DNA from: Cytobacillus dafuensis
GTDB lineage: Bacteria; Bacillota; Bacilli; Bacillales; Cytobacillaceae
NCBI RefSeq assembly: GCF_007995155.1
Contig: NZ_CP042593.1
Coordinates: 4,754,001 to 4,818,000 of the forward strand
Length of the DNA stretch: 64,000 nucleotides
Reading direction: 5' to 3'
Shown here: one piece after another, positions 43,869 through 53,128 of the stretch
How positions within the stretch are numbered: position 1 is the first letter of the stretch
Layout: every line of letters begins with the position of its first letter
The notes under the pieces: generated by a model
Told to the model about the DNA's origin: nothing
Databases searched by the model: none
The model's input: the letters and a program-made list of their open reading frames with translations, nothing else
Position numbers and translations under genes: made by a program

Positions 43869-43907
43869 AAAAAGGAGAATGACATTATCTGTCATTCTCC
43901 TTTTTTT
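43869..43907. terminator. Terminator of the PAP2 phosphatase gene
   Basis: AAAAGGAGAATGACA pairs with TGTCATTCTCCTTTT (43870-43904) and has T or A tracts on both sides, so it may work in both directions. Confidence 0.88.
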
Positions 43908-43930
43908 CGAGGATCGAAGGTTGATCCTAT

Positions 43931-44461
43931 TTATACATTAAAAAAATAAAAACAGAGACTCCCCAAGCTTGCTCCTAATATCCCGCCAGCTATTACGTCT
44001 GAAGGGTAATGCAACCCAAGGTAAATTCTTGATAAGCCGACAATAAACGCTAAAGGAAGCAGCACAGAAGCTAAAATAGGTATATACAAGACAAAAGGAA
44101 TCACTACCGAAAAAATAGCCGTTGTATGCCCTGAAGGAAATGAATGGTCTTGCAACGGATTTGAGGGAAAATGGGCACTTGCCAAAATCATATACGGCCT
44201 TTTACGAGGGTACATTTTTTTGACAATGTGTACTGGTATATGACTTATGGTTAAGGCTACTGCGCTGGAAACAGCCGTCATCCTGCTCTGTCCATTCAGA
44301 ATAAACATCAGTAATAGGAGCGTTGTAATCAAAACGGTCGCTCCTCCAATATGAGTGATACGGCGAAAAAAAAGATTCAACAGTCTGTTATGAAAATAAC
44401 GATTAACTTTATTAAATAAGCGGCATTCATAATCATATAACAAATGTAGTTTTCTCATCAT
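43931..44461 (-). CDS. PAP2-family membrane phosphatase
   Basis: This 176-residue membrane protein has the three phosphatase motifs: KKMYPRKRP (motif 1, about 80-88), PSGHT (motif 2, about 108-112) and SRIYLGLHYPSDV (motif 3, about 144-156). Such enzymes remove phosphate from phosphatidic acid, phosphatidylglycerophosphate or undecaprenyl pyrophosphate on the outer membrane face. The last role is common in bacilli but is not proven here. It starts at ATGATG with AAGGGGC upstream and is monocistronic. Confidence 0.92.
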   Translation of the reverse strand: MMRKLHLLYDYECRLFNKVNRYFHNRLLNLFFRRITHIGGATVLITTLLLLMFILNGQSRMTAVSSAVALTISHIPVHIVKKMYPRKRPYMILASAHFPSNPLQDHSFPSGHTTAIFSVVIPFVLYIPILASVLLPLAFIVGLSRIYLGLHYPSDVIAGGILGASLGSLCFYFFNV

Positions 44462-44659
44462 TGTCTTTGCCCCTTTTTCTATTTATTTTCATAACAACAA
44501 GAGTTTGTTGAAGGGTATTTAAATTGATTGCTACATCTACTTCCATTTTATTTGAAGAACTTTAAATTTTTCTTGAGCTAGTGTAAAGACAGTATTAAAA
44601 ATTTATTTCAAGATAAGGTAAAGACTTATAGTATTGCAGCTAAAGGGTTAAAATCCCAT

Positions 44660-44688
44660 TTGACGATTTATGAATTATTCTATATTAT
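44660..44688 (+). promoter_or_regulatory. SigA-type promoter of the preQ1-controlled queF transcript
   Basis: TTGACG (44660-44665), 17-base spacer, TATTAT (44683-44688). It lies just upstream of the aptamer. Confidence 0.7.
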
Positions 44689-44720
44689 ATTGTGATGAGA
44701 ATACCCGTACTTTTAGCGGG

Positions 44721-44806
44721 AGAGGTTCATAGCTAATACCCTCTATAAAAAACTATGGATACATGACAATACGCCATGTCCATACTGGACATGGCTTTTT
44801 ATGTTT
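44721..44806 (+). ncRNA. PreQ1-I riboswitch with terminator
   Basis: AGAGGTTC-ATAGCTA-ATACCCTCT-ATAAAAAACTA (44721-44755) is the compact class I preQ1 aptamer: P1 AGAGG/CCTCT plus the A-rich tail. A terminator hairpin, GCCATGTCC/GGACATGGC (44773-44795), with T residues follows. PreQ1 should shut down queF and possibly the transporter beyond it. Confidence 0.95.
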
Positions 44807-44889
44807 TTGATCCTATAAGTTGAAATAGAATGGCTTAAGAAAACTCTCTTGAAAAAGTCTCGGGACAATTTTACAAGGGGGTTTTTTTC

Positions 44890-45390
44890 ATGTCTGGCAG
44901 AAGCAATGAAGAAGGTTTAAAGGACTTAACATTATTAGGTAATCAACAAACAAAATATACATTTAATTATGCTCCAGAGGTATTAGAGGCAGTCGATAAT
45001 CTTCATACCAATCGTGACTACTTCGTAAAATTTAATTGTCCAGAGTTCACCAGTTTATGCCCATTAACACATCAGCCTGACTTTGCAACGATGTACATTT
45101 CGTACATCCCTAATAAAAAAATAGTAGAGAGCAAATCCCTTAAATTATATCTATTTAGTTTCAGGAATCACGGTGACTTCCATGAGGATTGCGTCAATAT
45201 TATCATGAACGATTTAATCAAATTACTTGAACCAAGATATATTGAGGTTTGGGGTAAATTCACACCACGTGGTGGAATTTCTATTGATCCTTGGTGCAAT
45301 TATGGAATACCTGGTACAAAGTACGAGGAAATGGCCCATTTTCGTTTAATGAACCATGATATCTATCCTGAAAAAATAGATAATCGTTAA
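44890..45390 (+). CDS. queF: NADPH-dependent 7-cyano-7-deazaguanine reductase
   Basis: QueF reduces preQ0 to preQ1 in queuosine tRNA-modification biosynthesis. The 166-residue chain is the short unimodular type. The catalytic cysteine is in [13 protein letters not shown] (about residue 56), and the QueF signature [20 protein letters not shown] (about 79-98) is complete. The preQ1 riboswitch in its leader confirms the pathway. A family D repeat separates it from the queuosine-precursor transporter gene. queC, queD and queE are not in the window. Confidence 0.97.
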   Translation: MSGRSNEEGLKDLTLLGNQQTKYTFNYAPEVLEAVDNLHTNRDYFVKFNCPEFTSLCPLTHQPDFATMYISYIPNKKIVESKSLKLYLFSFRNHGDFHEDCVNIIMNDLIKLLEPRYIEVWGKFTPRGGISIDPWCNYGIPGTKYEEMAHFRLMNHDIYPEKIDNR

Positions 45391-45402
45391 GGGAAGAACA
45401 AA

Positions 45403-45522
45403 TGCGCAAGCGCCTTGCTCACCTCCGACAAGCACAAGACGAGCCTCTCGGAAAGGTGTTCCTTACCTTTCTGGGAGGATTGGCTTGTGACCTCGAGGAG
45501 GTAGGCGCTGGAGCTAAACGTA
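45403..45522 (+). repeat. Bacillus-type palindromic repeat (family D)
   Basis: This 120-bp GC-rich palindromic element starts GCGCAAGCGCC and ends GGCGCTGGAGC. Arms such as CACCTCC and GAGGAGGT, and CAAGC and GCTTG, pair around a central fold. I recognise it as a repeat dispersed in Bacillus and Geobacillus genomes. It has no gene. Confidence 0.7.
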
Positions 45523-45589
45523 GATAAACTATATCTCAAGTTATCAACAGATAACGAAAATTATAATTTCCTATACAAGGAGCAAAGAA

Positions 45590-46222
45590 ATGATTTTATA
45601 TTTAAATGGTATTTTTGTAGGACTATTAATCTTAGCAAATATAGTGGCTGTAAAGCTTTTTAGCATAGGAGATTGGGCTATACTTCCTGCTGCTGTCATT
45701 GTCTATATTTTTACGTATCCTATTATCGATGTAATTGTAGAGGTTTATGGAAAAAAAGCAGGGCAAAGAACGGTTCAGGCGGGACTCATGACACAAATTC
45801 TTGCTCTTATCTTTATTGCTATTACCGTCCACTTGCCAGCAGCTCCTGTTTTTAAAGATCAGGAATCCTTTCAAACGATTTTAAATGGAAGTTTTCGAGT
45901 AATCGTTGCAAGCCTTATCTCCTATTTAGTAAGTCAAAATCTAGATGTTTTTGTGTTTAACCGTTTAAAGAGCAAACATGGGCAAAAGAAATTATGGCTA
46001 CGAAATAATGCTTCAACCATGCTGAGTCAATTGATTGATACGACCATTTTTATTACGATTGCCTTCATAGGAACAATGCCTCTAGCTGTATTAGGCGGCT
46101 TAATCGTGACACAATACATCTTTAAATTTTTTGCATCAATATTCATTACTCCGCTCGTATATTTACTCGTTTATATTATTAGGAAACGGGAGCCAGAAGC
46201 TTCTTTGTCAAAAGAAGTATAA
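45590..46222 (+). CDS. Queuosine precursor transporter (YhhQ/VUT family)
   Basis: This 210-residue membrane protein has about six hydrophobic segments. VUT-family hallmarks include ANIVAVKLFSIG near the N-terminus, IDVIVEVYGKKAGQRTV (about 45-61) and NASTMLSQLIDTTIFITIAF (about 140-159). The family imports preQ0, preQ1 or queuine. The location directly after queF supports that role. AAGGAGC precedes the ATG. It may be read from the preQ1-controlled transcript, although a repeat lies between the genes. Confidence 0.9.
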   Translation: MILYLNGIFVGLLILANIVAVKLFSIGDWAILPAAVIVYIFTYPIIDVIVEVYGKKAGQRTVQAGLMTQILALIFIAITVHLPAAPVFKDQESFQTILNGSFRVIVASLISYLVSQNLDVFVFNRLKSKHGQKKLWLRNNASTMLSQLIDTTIFITIAFIGTMPLAVLGGLIVTQYIFKFFASIFITPLVYLLVYIIRKREPEASLSKEV

Positions 46223-46240
46223 AAATATTATTTAATAACA

Positions 46241-46276
46241 CTAAACCCCTTGGTTATGAATTGCCAAGGGGTTTAG
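46241..46276. terminator. Terminator after the transporter gene
   Basis: CTAAACCCCTTGG (46241-46253) is perfectly complementary to CCAAGGGGTTTAG (46264-46276). Confidence 0.8.
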
Positions 46277-46331
46277 TCATTACACTAGCTTTTCACTTTT
46301 AACAGCGAAGCAGCCATTTTATTGAGTAAAA

Positions 46332-46448
46332 TCACATATCCCCGAAATTTAAAAAAGGAAAAAACAAAAAGACAGCGAAAACTAATAATGGGAAAATACT
46401 CACGATTACTGCCCCTATGACTAAATCAGATAATACCATTACACTCAA
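46332..46448 (-). CDS. Possible small single-pass membrane protein
   Basis: A TTG at 46448 with AGGAAAGTGG just upstream would start a 38-residue, almost entirely hydrophobic peptide (LVIGAVIVSIFPLLVFAVFLFF) ending NFGDM. A bidirectional hairpin terminator lies beyond the stop. There is no recognised family. The gap could equally be non-coding. Confidence 0.3.
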   Translation of the reverse strand: MSVMVLSDLVIGAVIVSIFPLLVFAVFLFFPFLNFGDM

Positions 46449-46539
46449 ATCCACTTTCCTAATCTTACACTTCTTTGACCTACTATTAATTTTCATTCCT
46501 TTTACTGAAAGTTCTATTATCCTAGGAAGGAGCATTAAC

Positions 46540-46911
46540 TTGATCAAAATTGGAGCCATATTTGTACCTGTTCGTAATGTTGAAACAGCAATCGAGTGGT
46601 ATAAGGAGAAGCTTGGACTTAATCATGTAGGCACATGGCCTGGAAACACCGGAGCAGATTTTTATTTTACCGTGGAAAAACAATATTTGTCGCTCGTAAA
46701 AGTAGAGGAAAAGCAAGAAATAGAGTTTGCCATTAACGCTAAACACTACAATGCCTACTATAACTTTACAACAACAGATATAGAAGCTTATCACCAACAC
46801 TTACAACTGAAAGGGGTAGAGGTTACAGAAATTAAAGATCACGGTCCCGTCATGTGTTTTGATTTTTATGACTTGGATGGCAATATGTTCGGCGTCATAG
46901 TGGATAAATAA
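46540..46911 (+). CDS. VOC-family protein
   Basis: A one-domain vicinal-oxygen-chelate protein of 123 residues, with GAIFVPVRNVETAIEWYKEKLGL at the N-terminus and MCFDFYDLDGNMFGVIVD at the end. The activity is not predictable. The TTG at 46540 is chosen because AAGGAG lies 7 bases upstream; the frame extends to 46417 but that part lies before the ribosome site. A GyrI-like gene follows 33 bp later and may be co-transcribed. Confidence 0.85.
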   Translation: MIKIGAIFVPVRNVETAIEWYKEKLGLNHVGTWPGNTGADFYFTVEKQYLSLVKVEEKQEIEFAINAKHYNAYYNFTTTDIEAYHQHLQLKGVEVTEIKDHGPVMCFDFYDLDGNMFGVIVDK

Positions 46912-46944
46912 AAATTCATTAGATTGTGAAGGAGATGCCTAATT

Positions 46945-47430
46945 TTGGAACCTAAAGTTATTAAGAAACCATCATTTCAGGTAATCGGTTATCATTTTGA
47001 AGCAAATCTTCGGGAAATTGAGGAAAAAAACCTATGTAAGGAAGCATTTGAAAAACTACAGGAGAATGCAGATAAATTCTTAAATAAACTGGGAAATCAT
47101 GTCTATTTAATTCAAATTTATCCTTTGAAAGAGGATTTTAACCCATTTGAAGATCAATTCACACAAATTGTCGGTTATGAGGGCTCCGATTCAAGTGATG
47201 TTCCTGAGGGAGCAATCCACCATACCGTTGAGGAGAACTTATATGTAGCCTATACACACCAAGGACCTGAAGCTGAATTACACAAAACGTACGATTACTT
47301 ATATGGCAAATGGATAGGGGAAAATGGCTATATACCAATTAGGTATGATTTTGAGCTGTGGGATGAACGATATAAGCCAGATAGCTCCGATAATGAGATT
47401 GATCTTTTTATTGCCGTTAAAAAACAATAA
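46945..47430 (+). CDS. GyrI-like small-molecule-binding protein
   Basis: This 161-residue protein has the GyrI/AraC effector-binding (SOUL-like) fold, starting KKPSFQVIGYHFEAN and containing the GIPIRYDFELWDERYKP-type ending with paired acidic and aromatic residues near 133-150. Such stand-alone domains bind drugs or hydrolyse small molecules. It starts at TTG after AAGGAG. It may be co-transcribed with the VOC gene upstream. Confidence 0.8.
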   Translation: MEPKVIKKPSFQVIGYHFEANLREIEEKNLCKEAFEKLQENADKFLNKLGNHVYLIQIYPLKEDFNPFEDQFTQIVGYEGSDSSDVPEGAIHHTVEENLYVAYTHQGPEAELHKTYDYLYGKWIGENGYIPIRYDFELWDERYKPDSSDNEIDLFIAVKKQ

Positions 47431-47549
47431 GGCTGGTAATGGAAGGACGATAGCAGATTGTCATTTAGAAAATGCAGAAATCTGTGACCTTCCATGCCTT
47501 TTTTCTGGTTTATGAGGGGTAGAGTTTACATTTTATTTGTCTATAATAC

Positions 47550-48032
47550 TTATCGTTTTTGGAAAGAATTTTCATGTTGAAGGAGCCATTCTTTTCTCCA
47601 CAAACCACCAGCATAACCCGTTAATTTTCCATTTGCACCAATAATCCTGTGACAAGGAATGACAATACTTAACTTGTTTTTCCCGTTTGCACTACCAACT
47701 GCTCTGACAGCCTTTTCATTACCAATCGAAAAAGCAATATCTTTATAGGATCCGGTTTGACCGCAGGGTATCCTTGTTAAAGCGTTCCATACCGATTTTT
47801 GAAAGTCCGTTCCTTCCATCATATAAGGGAATGTAAATTGATTGCGAGCCCCTTTAAAATACTCATCAAGTTGACTAGAACAATCTACTAAAACCTTGGG
47901 AGTATCCTCTTTAAAACGATATAGTGCTTTATCCCGTTCAGAGAACATGATAGAACAAATCGCTTCATCTGTTGCCACTATTTCAATAACTCCAATTGGT
48001 GATTCACAATCTACTCTATGCCATTTATTCAT
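47550..48032 (-). CDS. ogt: Methylated-DNA-protein-cysteine methyltransferase
   Basis: This 160-residue suicide enzyme transfers alkyl groups from O6-methylguanine in DNA to its own cysteine. The acceptor motif IVIPCHRIIG is at about 125-134, preceded by the helix-turn-helix (FQKSVWNALTRIPCGQTGSYKDIAFSIGNEKAVRAVGSANGKN) that binds DNA. It has no Ada-type N-terminal zinc domain. GGAGGT precedes the ATG. It is transcribed alone; Ogt and constitutive DatI are equally possible B. subtilis equivalents. Confidence 0.95.
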   Translation of the reverse strand: MNKWHRVDCESPIGVIEIVATDEAICSIMFSERDKALYRFKEDTPKVLVDCSSQLDEYFKGARNQFTFPYMMEGTDFQKSVWNALTRIPCGQTGSYKDIAFSIGNEKAVRAVGSANGKNKLSIVIPCHRIIGANGKLTGYAGGLWRKEWLLQHENSFQKR

Positions 48033-48133
48033 ATAAGGACCTCCAAAGGTAAACGATTCATCGTAGCCACTCTAATAGCGAATTCTATTTACTAAGAATT
48101 CGCTAGGACTGCCCCCCAAACCTTCTTAGATTT

Positions 48134-48967
48134 TTAAAAATCAAAATAGCGACGAAGTAAATAAGAAATCCATTTACAATGAGGATGATTTTTAATATTT
48201 TCTAGTAATCCTCTCACAATAGCAGGACTGAATGTCGGTTCAAGCAGTTGCTGCTTTAGCAGGATGACCGATTCTTTTACAATAGGTTCTTCAATTTCAT
48301 CTATTCTTTGTTCCAAAATTTCAAGGATCTGTTCCTTTGTTACTTCTTCATTCATCGGTTGCGTAAATACTTGGATTAGCTCTTGCGAAATAAATGGGAC
48401 GGTCGTATGTCGAGCTAGTAAATTTGTTTTTTCCACAAGCGACTCCGACAGTAATTTCAAATCTAACGGAATATTATAGAATAGAATTAATTGTGAATAT
48501 ATATTCATGAAGCCTTTAACACAATAAATTAAATCATATTTTGTCTCTTTAACTTCTTCACCATATATACGTTCAATCATCGATAAAATAATGTTCTCAA
48601 TTAATTTGTCGTAGTATTGCGTCTTTAAAATGAGTTCTTTATTTAATGTTTGCGATTGCTCTTTCATAATGATTTTTGCGAAATCAGAATGCTTATGAAA
48701 AGATTGAAATGCTTCATAATAAAATTTATATAAAAGTTCCTCATCGCTAATTGCACATCTGACTATATAGTCAATATCAGAAGTAAATTGCATCATAAAA
48801 TGGTCAATCAATGCTATAATCAATTCATCTTTTGACTTGAAGGATAAGTAAAAAGCACCTTTTGAAATACCACAATGCTCTGTTATTTGTTGAACCGAGG
48901 TAGCTTCAAATCCTTGCCTCGCAAAAAGCTCTAACGCCTTTTCCATAATTAATTGTTTTTTAATCAT
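48134..48967 (-). CDS. TetR-family repressor of the adjacent RND pump (YerO-like)
   Basis: This regulator of about 277 residues has the TetR N-terminal domain: MEKALELFARQGFEATSVQQITEHCGISKGAFYLSFKSKDELI. Its long C-terminal ligand domain is helical. It diverges from an RND transporter across an 18-bp palindrome, the same layout as yerO-swrC (yerP) in B. subtilis. ATG at 48967 follows AGGAGTGATC and is preferred over the longer frame to 49012, which would run through the operator. Confidence 0.9.
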   Translation of the reverse strand: MIKKQLIMEKALELFARQGFEATSVQQITEHCGISKGAFYLSFKSKDELIIALIDHFMMQFTSDIDYIVRCAISDEELLYKFYYEAFQSFHKHSDFAKIIMKEQSQTLNKELILKTQYYDKLIENIILSMIERIYGEEVKETKYDLIYCVKGFMNIYSQLILFYNIPLDLKLLSESLVEKTNLLARHTTVPFISQELIQVFTQPMNEEVTKEQILEILEQRIDEIEEPIVKESVILLKQQLLEPTFSPAIVRGLLENIKNHPHCKWISYLLRRYFDF

Positions 48968-48995
48968 TTGATCACTCCTAGGTTTTTCGTTGACA

Positions 48996-49013
48996 AATGA
49001 CCCATTAGTCATT
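48996..49013. promoter_or_regulatory. Candidate TetR operator between the divergent genes
   Basis: AATGAC (48996-49001) and GTCATT (49008-49013) are an exact inverted pair around six bases, midway between the TetR and RND starts. Confidence 0.65.
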
Positions 49014-49060
49014 ATTATAAATAATTGAGTTTAATATGTCAATTTAAGGTAGGTGTCACA

Positions 49061-52000
49061 GTGAAAGGTTTAGTCAATTTTGTTCTTGGTAATAAACTAG
49101 CTGTATGGCTGCTTACAATTATCATTACTGCATCTGGTATTTATTCAGGTACACGAATGAATATGGAGACAATTCCTGATATTTCAATTCCTTACTTGAT
49201 GGTAATGGACGTATATCCTGGAGCAACTCCTGAGAAAGTAATGGAAGAAGTATCCATACCTTTAGAGAAAGCAGTAGAAGGTCTTGAAGACGTTAAAGCC
49301 GTTTATTCAAATTCATATTCTAACATGGCAAGTATTCAAGTGGAATACGACTACGGTGTAGATATGGACGAGGCGAAACGTGCATTAGAATCTGCGTTGG
49401 ATGCAGTGAAATTACCAGAAGGAGCACAAAAGCCAACAACTTCGGCCATTAGCATGAACATGATGCCAGTTGTTGCACTAAGTGTAAGTAGTTCGAAAGA
49501 GGATATTGTTGAATTAACGTCAACAGTAGAGGAAATTTTACTGCCGAAAATTGAGAAAATCGATGGTGTTGCGTCTGCAACGATTACAGGTCAGCATATT
49601 GAAGAAGTGGACCTTACTTATAACAAAGCAAAAATGGATGAGCTTGGCTTAACCGAAGATAAGGTAAAGGAAATCATTCAAGCAAGTAATCTAGCCGTTT
49701 CATTAGGACTTTACGAGTTTGAAGAAGGTGAACAAGCTGTAGCAGTAGACGGCAAGTTCATGACAGCTGATGAATTAAAGAATATGCTTATTCCTGTCAC
49801 ACCATCAGCAAGCAATCCTTCACCATTTGTGAAACTTAGCGACATTGCGACAATTGATGTAGTTGGTAAAGTTCAATCGGTTTCACGTACAAACGGTAAA
49901 GATGCCATTGCCATTCAAATCGTCAAAGAGCAACAAGCAAACACTGTAGAAGTTGTAAACAGTGTGAAAAAGTTGATGAAAGAAGAAAAGGCAAACATCG
50001 ACGGTCTTATCATCGATGTATCACTTGACCAAGGAAAACCAATTGAACAATCGGTTTCAACGATGATTGAAAAAGCGTTATTTGGTGGTTTAATTGCCGT
50101 ATTAATCATACTTCTATTCCTACGTGATTTTAAATCAACCATTATTTCGATCATTTCTATTCCTGTTTCGGTTTTCATGGCTTTATTGATACTAAACTGG
50201 ATGGACATAACGCTTAATATTATGACGCTTGGCGCAATTACAGTTGCCATCGGTCGTGTAATCGATGACTCTATTGTAGTAGTTGAAAATATTTATCGTC
50301 GTATGCATTTAAAAGAAGAGAAATTAACAGGTCGCGCTCTTATACGTGAAGCGACAATTGAAATGTTCAAACCAATCCTGTCATCAACATTAGTAACGGT
50401 TGCGGTATTCGCCCCGCTTATCTTTGTTGGCGGTATGGTCGGCGAGATGTTCATGCCGTTCGCACTAACAATGACGTTTGCACTTGGAGCTTCATTAATT
50501 GTTGCCATAACCATTGTTCCTGCATTATCTCACTACTTATTTAAGAAAAAATTATATAGCGAGAAGACAGAAAGCAGTCATAAAGAGGCTGGTAAATTGG
50601 CTAAATGGTACAAAGGGCTTCTTAATAAGGCACTTAACCATAAAGTGATTACTTCAATCCTTGCTGTTGTCTTATTAGCAAGCAGTTTGGCATTAACGCC
50701 ATTAATCGGTTTTAGCTTTATGGGTAGTGAAGAAGAAAAAGTAATGTATTTAACATACACACCAAAAGCAGGCGAGCTGCCAGAAGATACGTTAAAAAAT
50801 ATTAGTGAAGTCGAAGAGAAGATGCTAAAACGGGATGATATTGACATCGTTCAAATATCGGTAACGGAAAGCGGCGATCCAGCGGCAGCCATGATGGGTG
50901 GCGGAGCAGGCGGTGCATTAATGTACCTAATCTTTGATCCTGAAATGGAAAACTTCCCAGAAGCCCGTGAGGAAATTGAAGAGTATGTGTTTAACATTGA
51001 CCAAACTGGCGAATGGAAGAGTCAGAACTTCTCGTCTATGTCGATGCCTGCAAATGAAATCAGCTATACATTCTACAGTGAGAATTTAGATAAACTAAAT
51101 GATTCTGTAAAAATGGTAGAAGACATTATGAAGAAAAATGAAGGCATAAAAGACGTTTCTTCATCTGCAGAGGATGCCTATGTTGAGTACACATTCAAAG
51201 TAGCACAAGATGAATTACTGAAGTATGGTTTAACAACGGGTCAAATCGTCATGATGCTAAACCCAACAAAAACACAAGATGTTCTAACTACGGTTGAAAA
51301 GAATGGTGACTCACTAGATGTGATCGTTCAGCAGGAAAAAGCTGCACAACCAAAATCAATCGATGATATTTTAGCAAAACAAGTACCAACAGCACTTGGT
51401 ACGACAATGCCGCTTTCTGAGCTTGTAACCGTTGAGAAGGGTACAACTTTAAATACACTTGCACGTAGCAAGGGTGAATACTACGCTTCTGTTTCAGGAA
51501 CAGTCATTGATGAAGATATTTCAAAAGCGACATCTGAAGTAGATAAAGCTATTGATAAATTAGATTTTCCTAAAGGTGTAACAGTCGGTGTTGCGGGTGT
51601 AGCTGCCGATATGACGGAAACATTTACTCAACTTGGTGTTGCCATGCTTGCGGCAGTCGCAATCGTGTATTTCATTCTTGTTGTAACATTCCGTGAAGGT
51701 GTCGCACCATTTGCGATCCTATTCTCATTACCATTTGCAGTAATTGGTTCATTTGTTGGTTTATTTATCGCTGGTGAAACCATCTCTGTTTCTGTCATGA
51801 TGGGTCTATTAATGTTAATCGGTATTGTTGTAACGAACGCCATCGTACTCGTGGACCGTATTATTCATATGGAACGTGATGGTATGAGTATGCGTGAAGC
51901 GGTTCTAGAAGCTGGCTCTACACGTCTACGTCCAATCCTAATGACAGCAATCGCAACGATCGGTGCGCTAATCCCATTAGCACTTGGCACAGGCGGTGGC

Positions 52001-52144
52001 GGTTTAATCTCAAAAGGGCTTGGAATTACAGTAATCGGTGGATTAACAAGCTCGACGTTATTAACATTATTTATTGTCCCAATTGTTTTTGAAGTATTAT
52101 CTAAGTTATTCAAGAAAAACCGTAAGGAAGTAGAAGAAAACTAA
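49061..52144 (+). CDS. swrC: RND-family efflux transporter (SwrC/YerP-like)
   Basis: This pump of about 1027 residues exports lipophilic compounds using proton force. It has twelve membrane segments in the 1+5, 1+5 RND pattern and two large extracytoplasmic loops. Conserved parts include FLRDFKSTIISIISIPVSVF, GRVIDDSIVVVENIYRRM (TM4-5 proton-relay region, DD pair near residue 407) and TNAIVLVDRIIHME near 930. B. subtilis SwrC exports surfactin and is encoded beside yerO. GTG at 49061 after AAGGTAGGTG is the best start. A terminator follows the stop. Confidence 0.93.
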   Translation: MKGLVNFVLGNKLAVWLLTIIITASGIYSGTRMNMETIPDISIPYLMVMDVYPGATPEKVMEEVSIPLEKAVEGLEDVKAVYSNSYSNMASIQVEYDYGVDMDEAKRALESALDAVKLPEGAQKPTTSAISMNMMPVVALSVSSSKEDIVELTSTVEEILLPKIEKIDGVASATITGQHIEEVDLTYNKAKMDELGLTEDKVKEIIQASNLAVSLGLYEFEEGEQAVAVDGKFMTADELKNMLIPVTPSASNPSPFVKLSDIATIDVVGKVQSVSRTNGKDAIAIQIVKEQQANTVEVVNSVKKLMKEEKANIDGLIIDVSLDQGKPIEQSVSTMIEKALFGGLIAVLIILLFLRDFKSTIISIISIPVSVFMALLILNWMDITLNIMTLGAITVAIGRVIDDSIVVVENIYRRMHLKEEKLTGRALIREATIEMFKPILSSTLVTVAVFAPLIFVGGMVGEMFMPFALTMTFALGASLIVAITIVPALSHYLFKKKLYSEKTESSHKEAGKLAKWYKGLLNKALNHKVITSILAVVLLASSLALTPLIGFSFMGSEEEKVMYLTYTPKAGELPEDTLKNISEVEEKMLKRDDIDIVQISVTESGDPAAAMMGGGAGGALMYLIFDPEMENFPEAREEIEEYVFNIDQTGEWKSQNFSSMSMPANEISYTFYSENLDKLNDSVKMVEDIMKKNEGIKDVSSSAEDAYVEYTFKVAQDELLKYGLTTGQIVMMLNPTKTQDVLTTVEKNGDSLDVIVQQEKAAQPKSIDDILAKQVPTALGTTMPLSELVTVEKGTTLNTLARSKGEYYASVSGTVIDEDISKATSEVDKAIDKLDFPKGVTVGVAGVAADMTETFTQLGVAMLAAVAIVYFILVVTFREGVAPFAILFSLPFAVIGSFVGLFIAGETISVSVMMGLLMLIGIVVTNAIVLVDRIIHMERDGMSMREAVLEAGSTRLRPILMTAIATIGALIPLALGTGGGGLISKGLGITVIGGLTSSTLLTLFIVPIVFEVLSKLFKKNRKEVEEN

Positions 52145-52150
52145 AACAAA

Positions 52151-52190
52151 AGGCCCTACAAGGTGATACTTCATCTTGTAGGGCTATTTA
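52151..52190 (+). terminator. Terminator of the RND pump gene
   Basis: GCCCTACAAG (52153-52162) pairs with CTTGTAGGGC (52175-52184), with A and T tracts on either side. Confidence 0.88.
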
Positions 52191-52340
52191 TTTAGCTTAA
52201 TTTATACAATAGTTTACACTTTTCGACATAAATCCTACAAAATTAGGACTTTTTTAATATATTATACTATATTTTGTATGTTAATATTTTAGTATGGATA
52301 GGTCTTTGATCTTAAATATTCATATATAGGAGATGAGATT

Positions 52341-53084
52341 TTGGCTAGTGAAATGGATAAAAAAGGAATTGGTTGGTTTAAAGGCGTCCTGTCTTATCAA
52401 AACCAAGCAGAAAAAAATAGTGCAGAACAGAAGGAAATCGTAACTGAAGTGATTGTAGATGAGCCGGCTAATACTATGAACGAGTATGAACCGCCCGTTA
52501 CAAATAGTAATAAAAACCTATTTTCAAAAGATGACCAGGATAAAATAGCTTTGGATGTCATTGTTTCTTTAGAAAACATGCTTAAGGATCGTCAATTGCA
52601 GTCTTATAAATATAAAGGGCTTGAAGATCAATTATTTACAGCAAATGAAACGATCAATCGTTATAAGCATGATCAAATTAAAAAAGACCAGCTTATACAA
52701 GAAAAGAATAAGGAAATTCGTGAATTAGAAAATAACCTGACAAACAAACAAATGAGATATGATCAACTCCTTGAGGACTATAAGGAATATCAGCTTACAT
52801 CAAACTTGGAATTTGAGAAAATCTCCAATCAGCTTGAAACAGAAACAGCTAAATACAACAAGCTTACTGAAGAATCTACGAATGCTCAATATCAAAGTAT
52901 GTTAAAAATTAATGAGCTTGAAGATAAAATTAGAAACCTAGAAATAGAAAATCAAAAATATGCTGAACAATATCGGAAGCTCGTTGATGATAAGGCTCAA
53001 TTAATGCAAACCATTAATGATTTTACAGAGAAAATGTCCTTTTCTTTCACAACAAAGGCAACTACTTCTAATCAATCAGAATAA
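52341..53084 (+). CDS. Coiled-coil protein of unknown function
   Basis: This 247-residue soluble protein has an N-terminal low-complexity acidic stretch (residues 1-70) and then a long heptad-rich coiled coil from about 75 to 230 (FTANETINRYKHDQIKKDQLIQEKNKEIRELENNL). No membrane segment or enzyme motif is visible. It starts at TTG after AGGAGATGAG. It is 44 bp upstream of a membrane-anchored polysaccharide deacetylase gene and probably in the same operon, so a scaffold or filament role near the wall is possible. Confidence 0.75.
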   Translation: MASEMDKKGIGWFKGVLSYQNQAEKNSAEQKEIVTEVIVDEPANTMNEYEPPVTNSNKNLFSKDDQDKIALDVIVSLENMLKDRQLQSYKYKGLEDQLFTANETINRYKHDQIKKDQLIQEKNKEIRELENNLTNKQMRYDQLLEDYKEYQLTSNLEFEKISNQLETETAKYNKLTEESTNAQYQSMLKINELEDKIRNLEIENQKYAEQYRKLVDDKAQLMQTINDFTEKMSFSFTTKATTSNQSE

Positions 53085-53128
53085 CAGCTAGCCGCTCGTT
53101 CGAGACAACTAGAGAGGGGAGGGCAACC

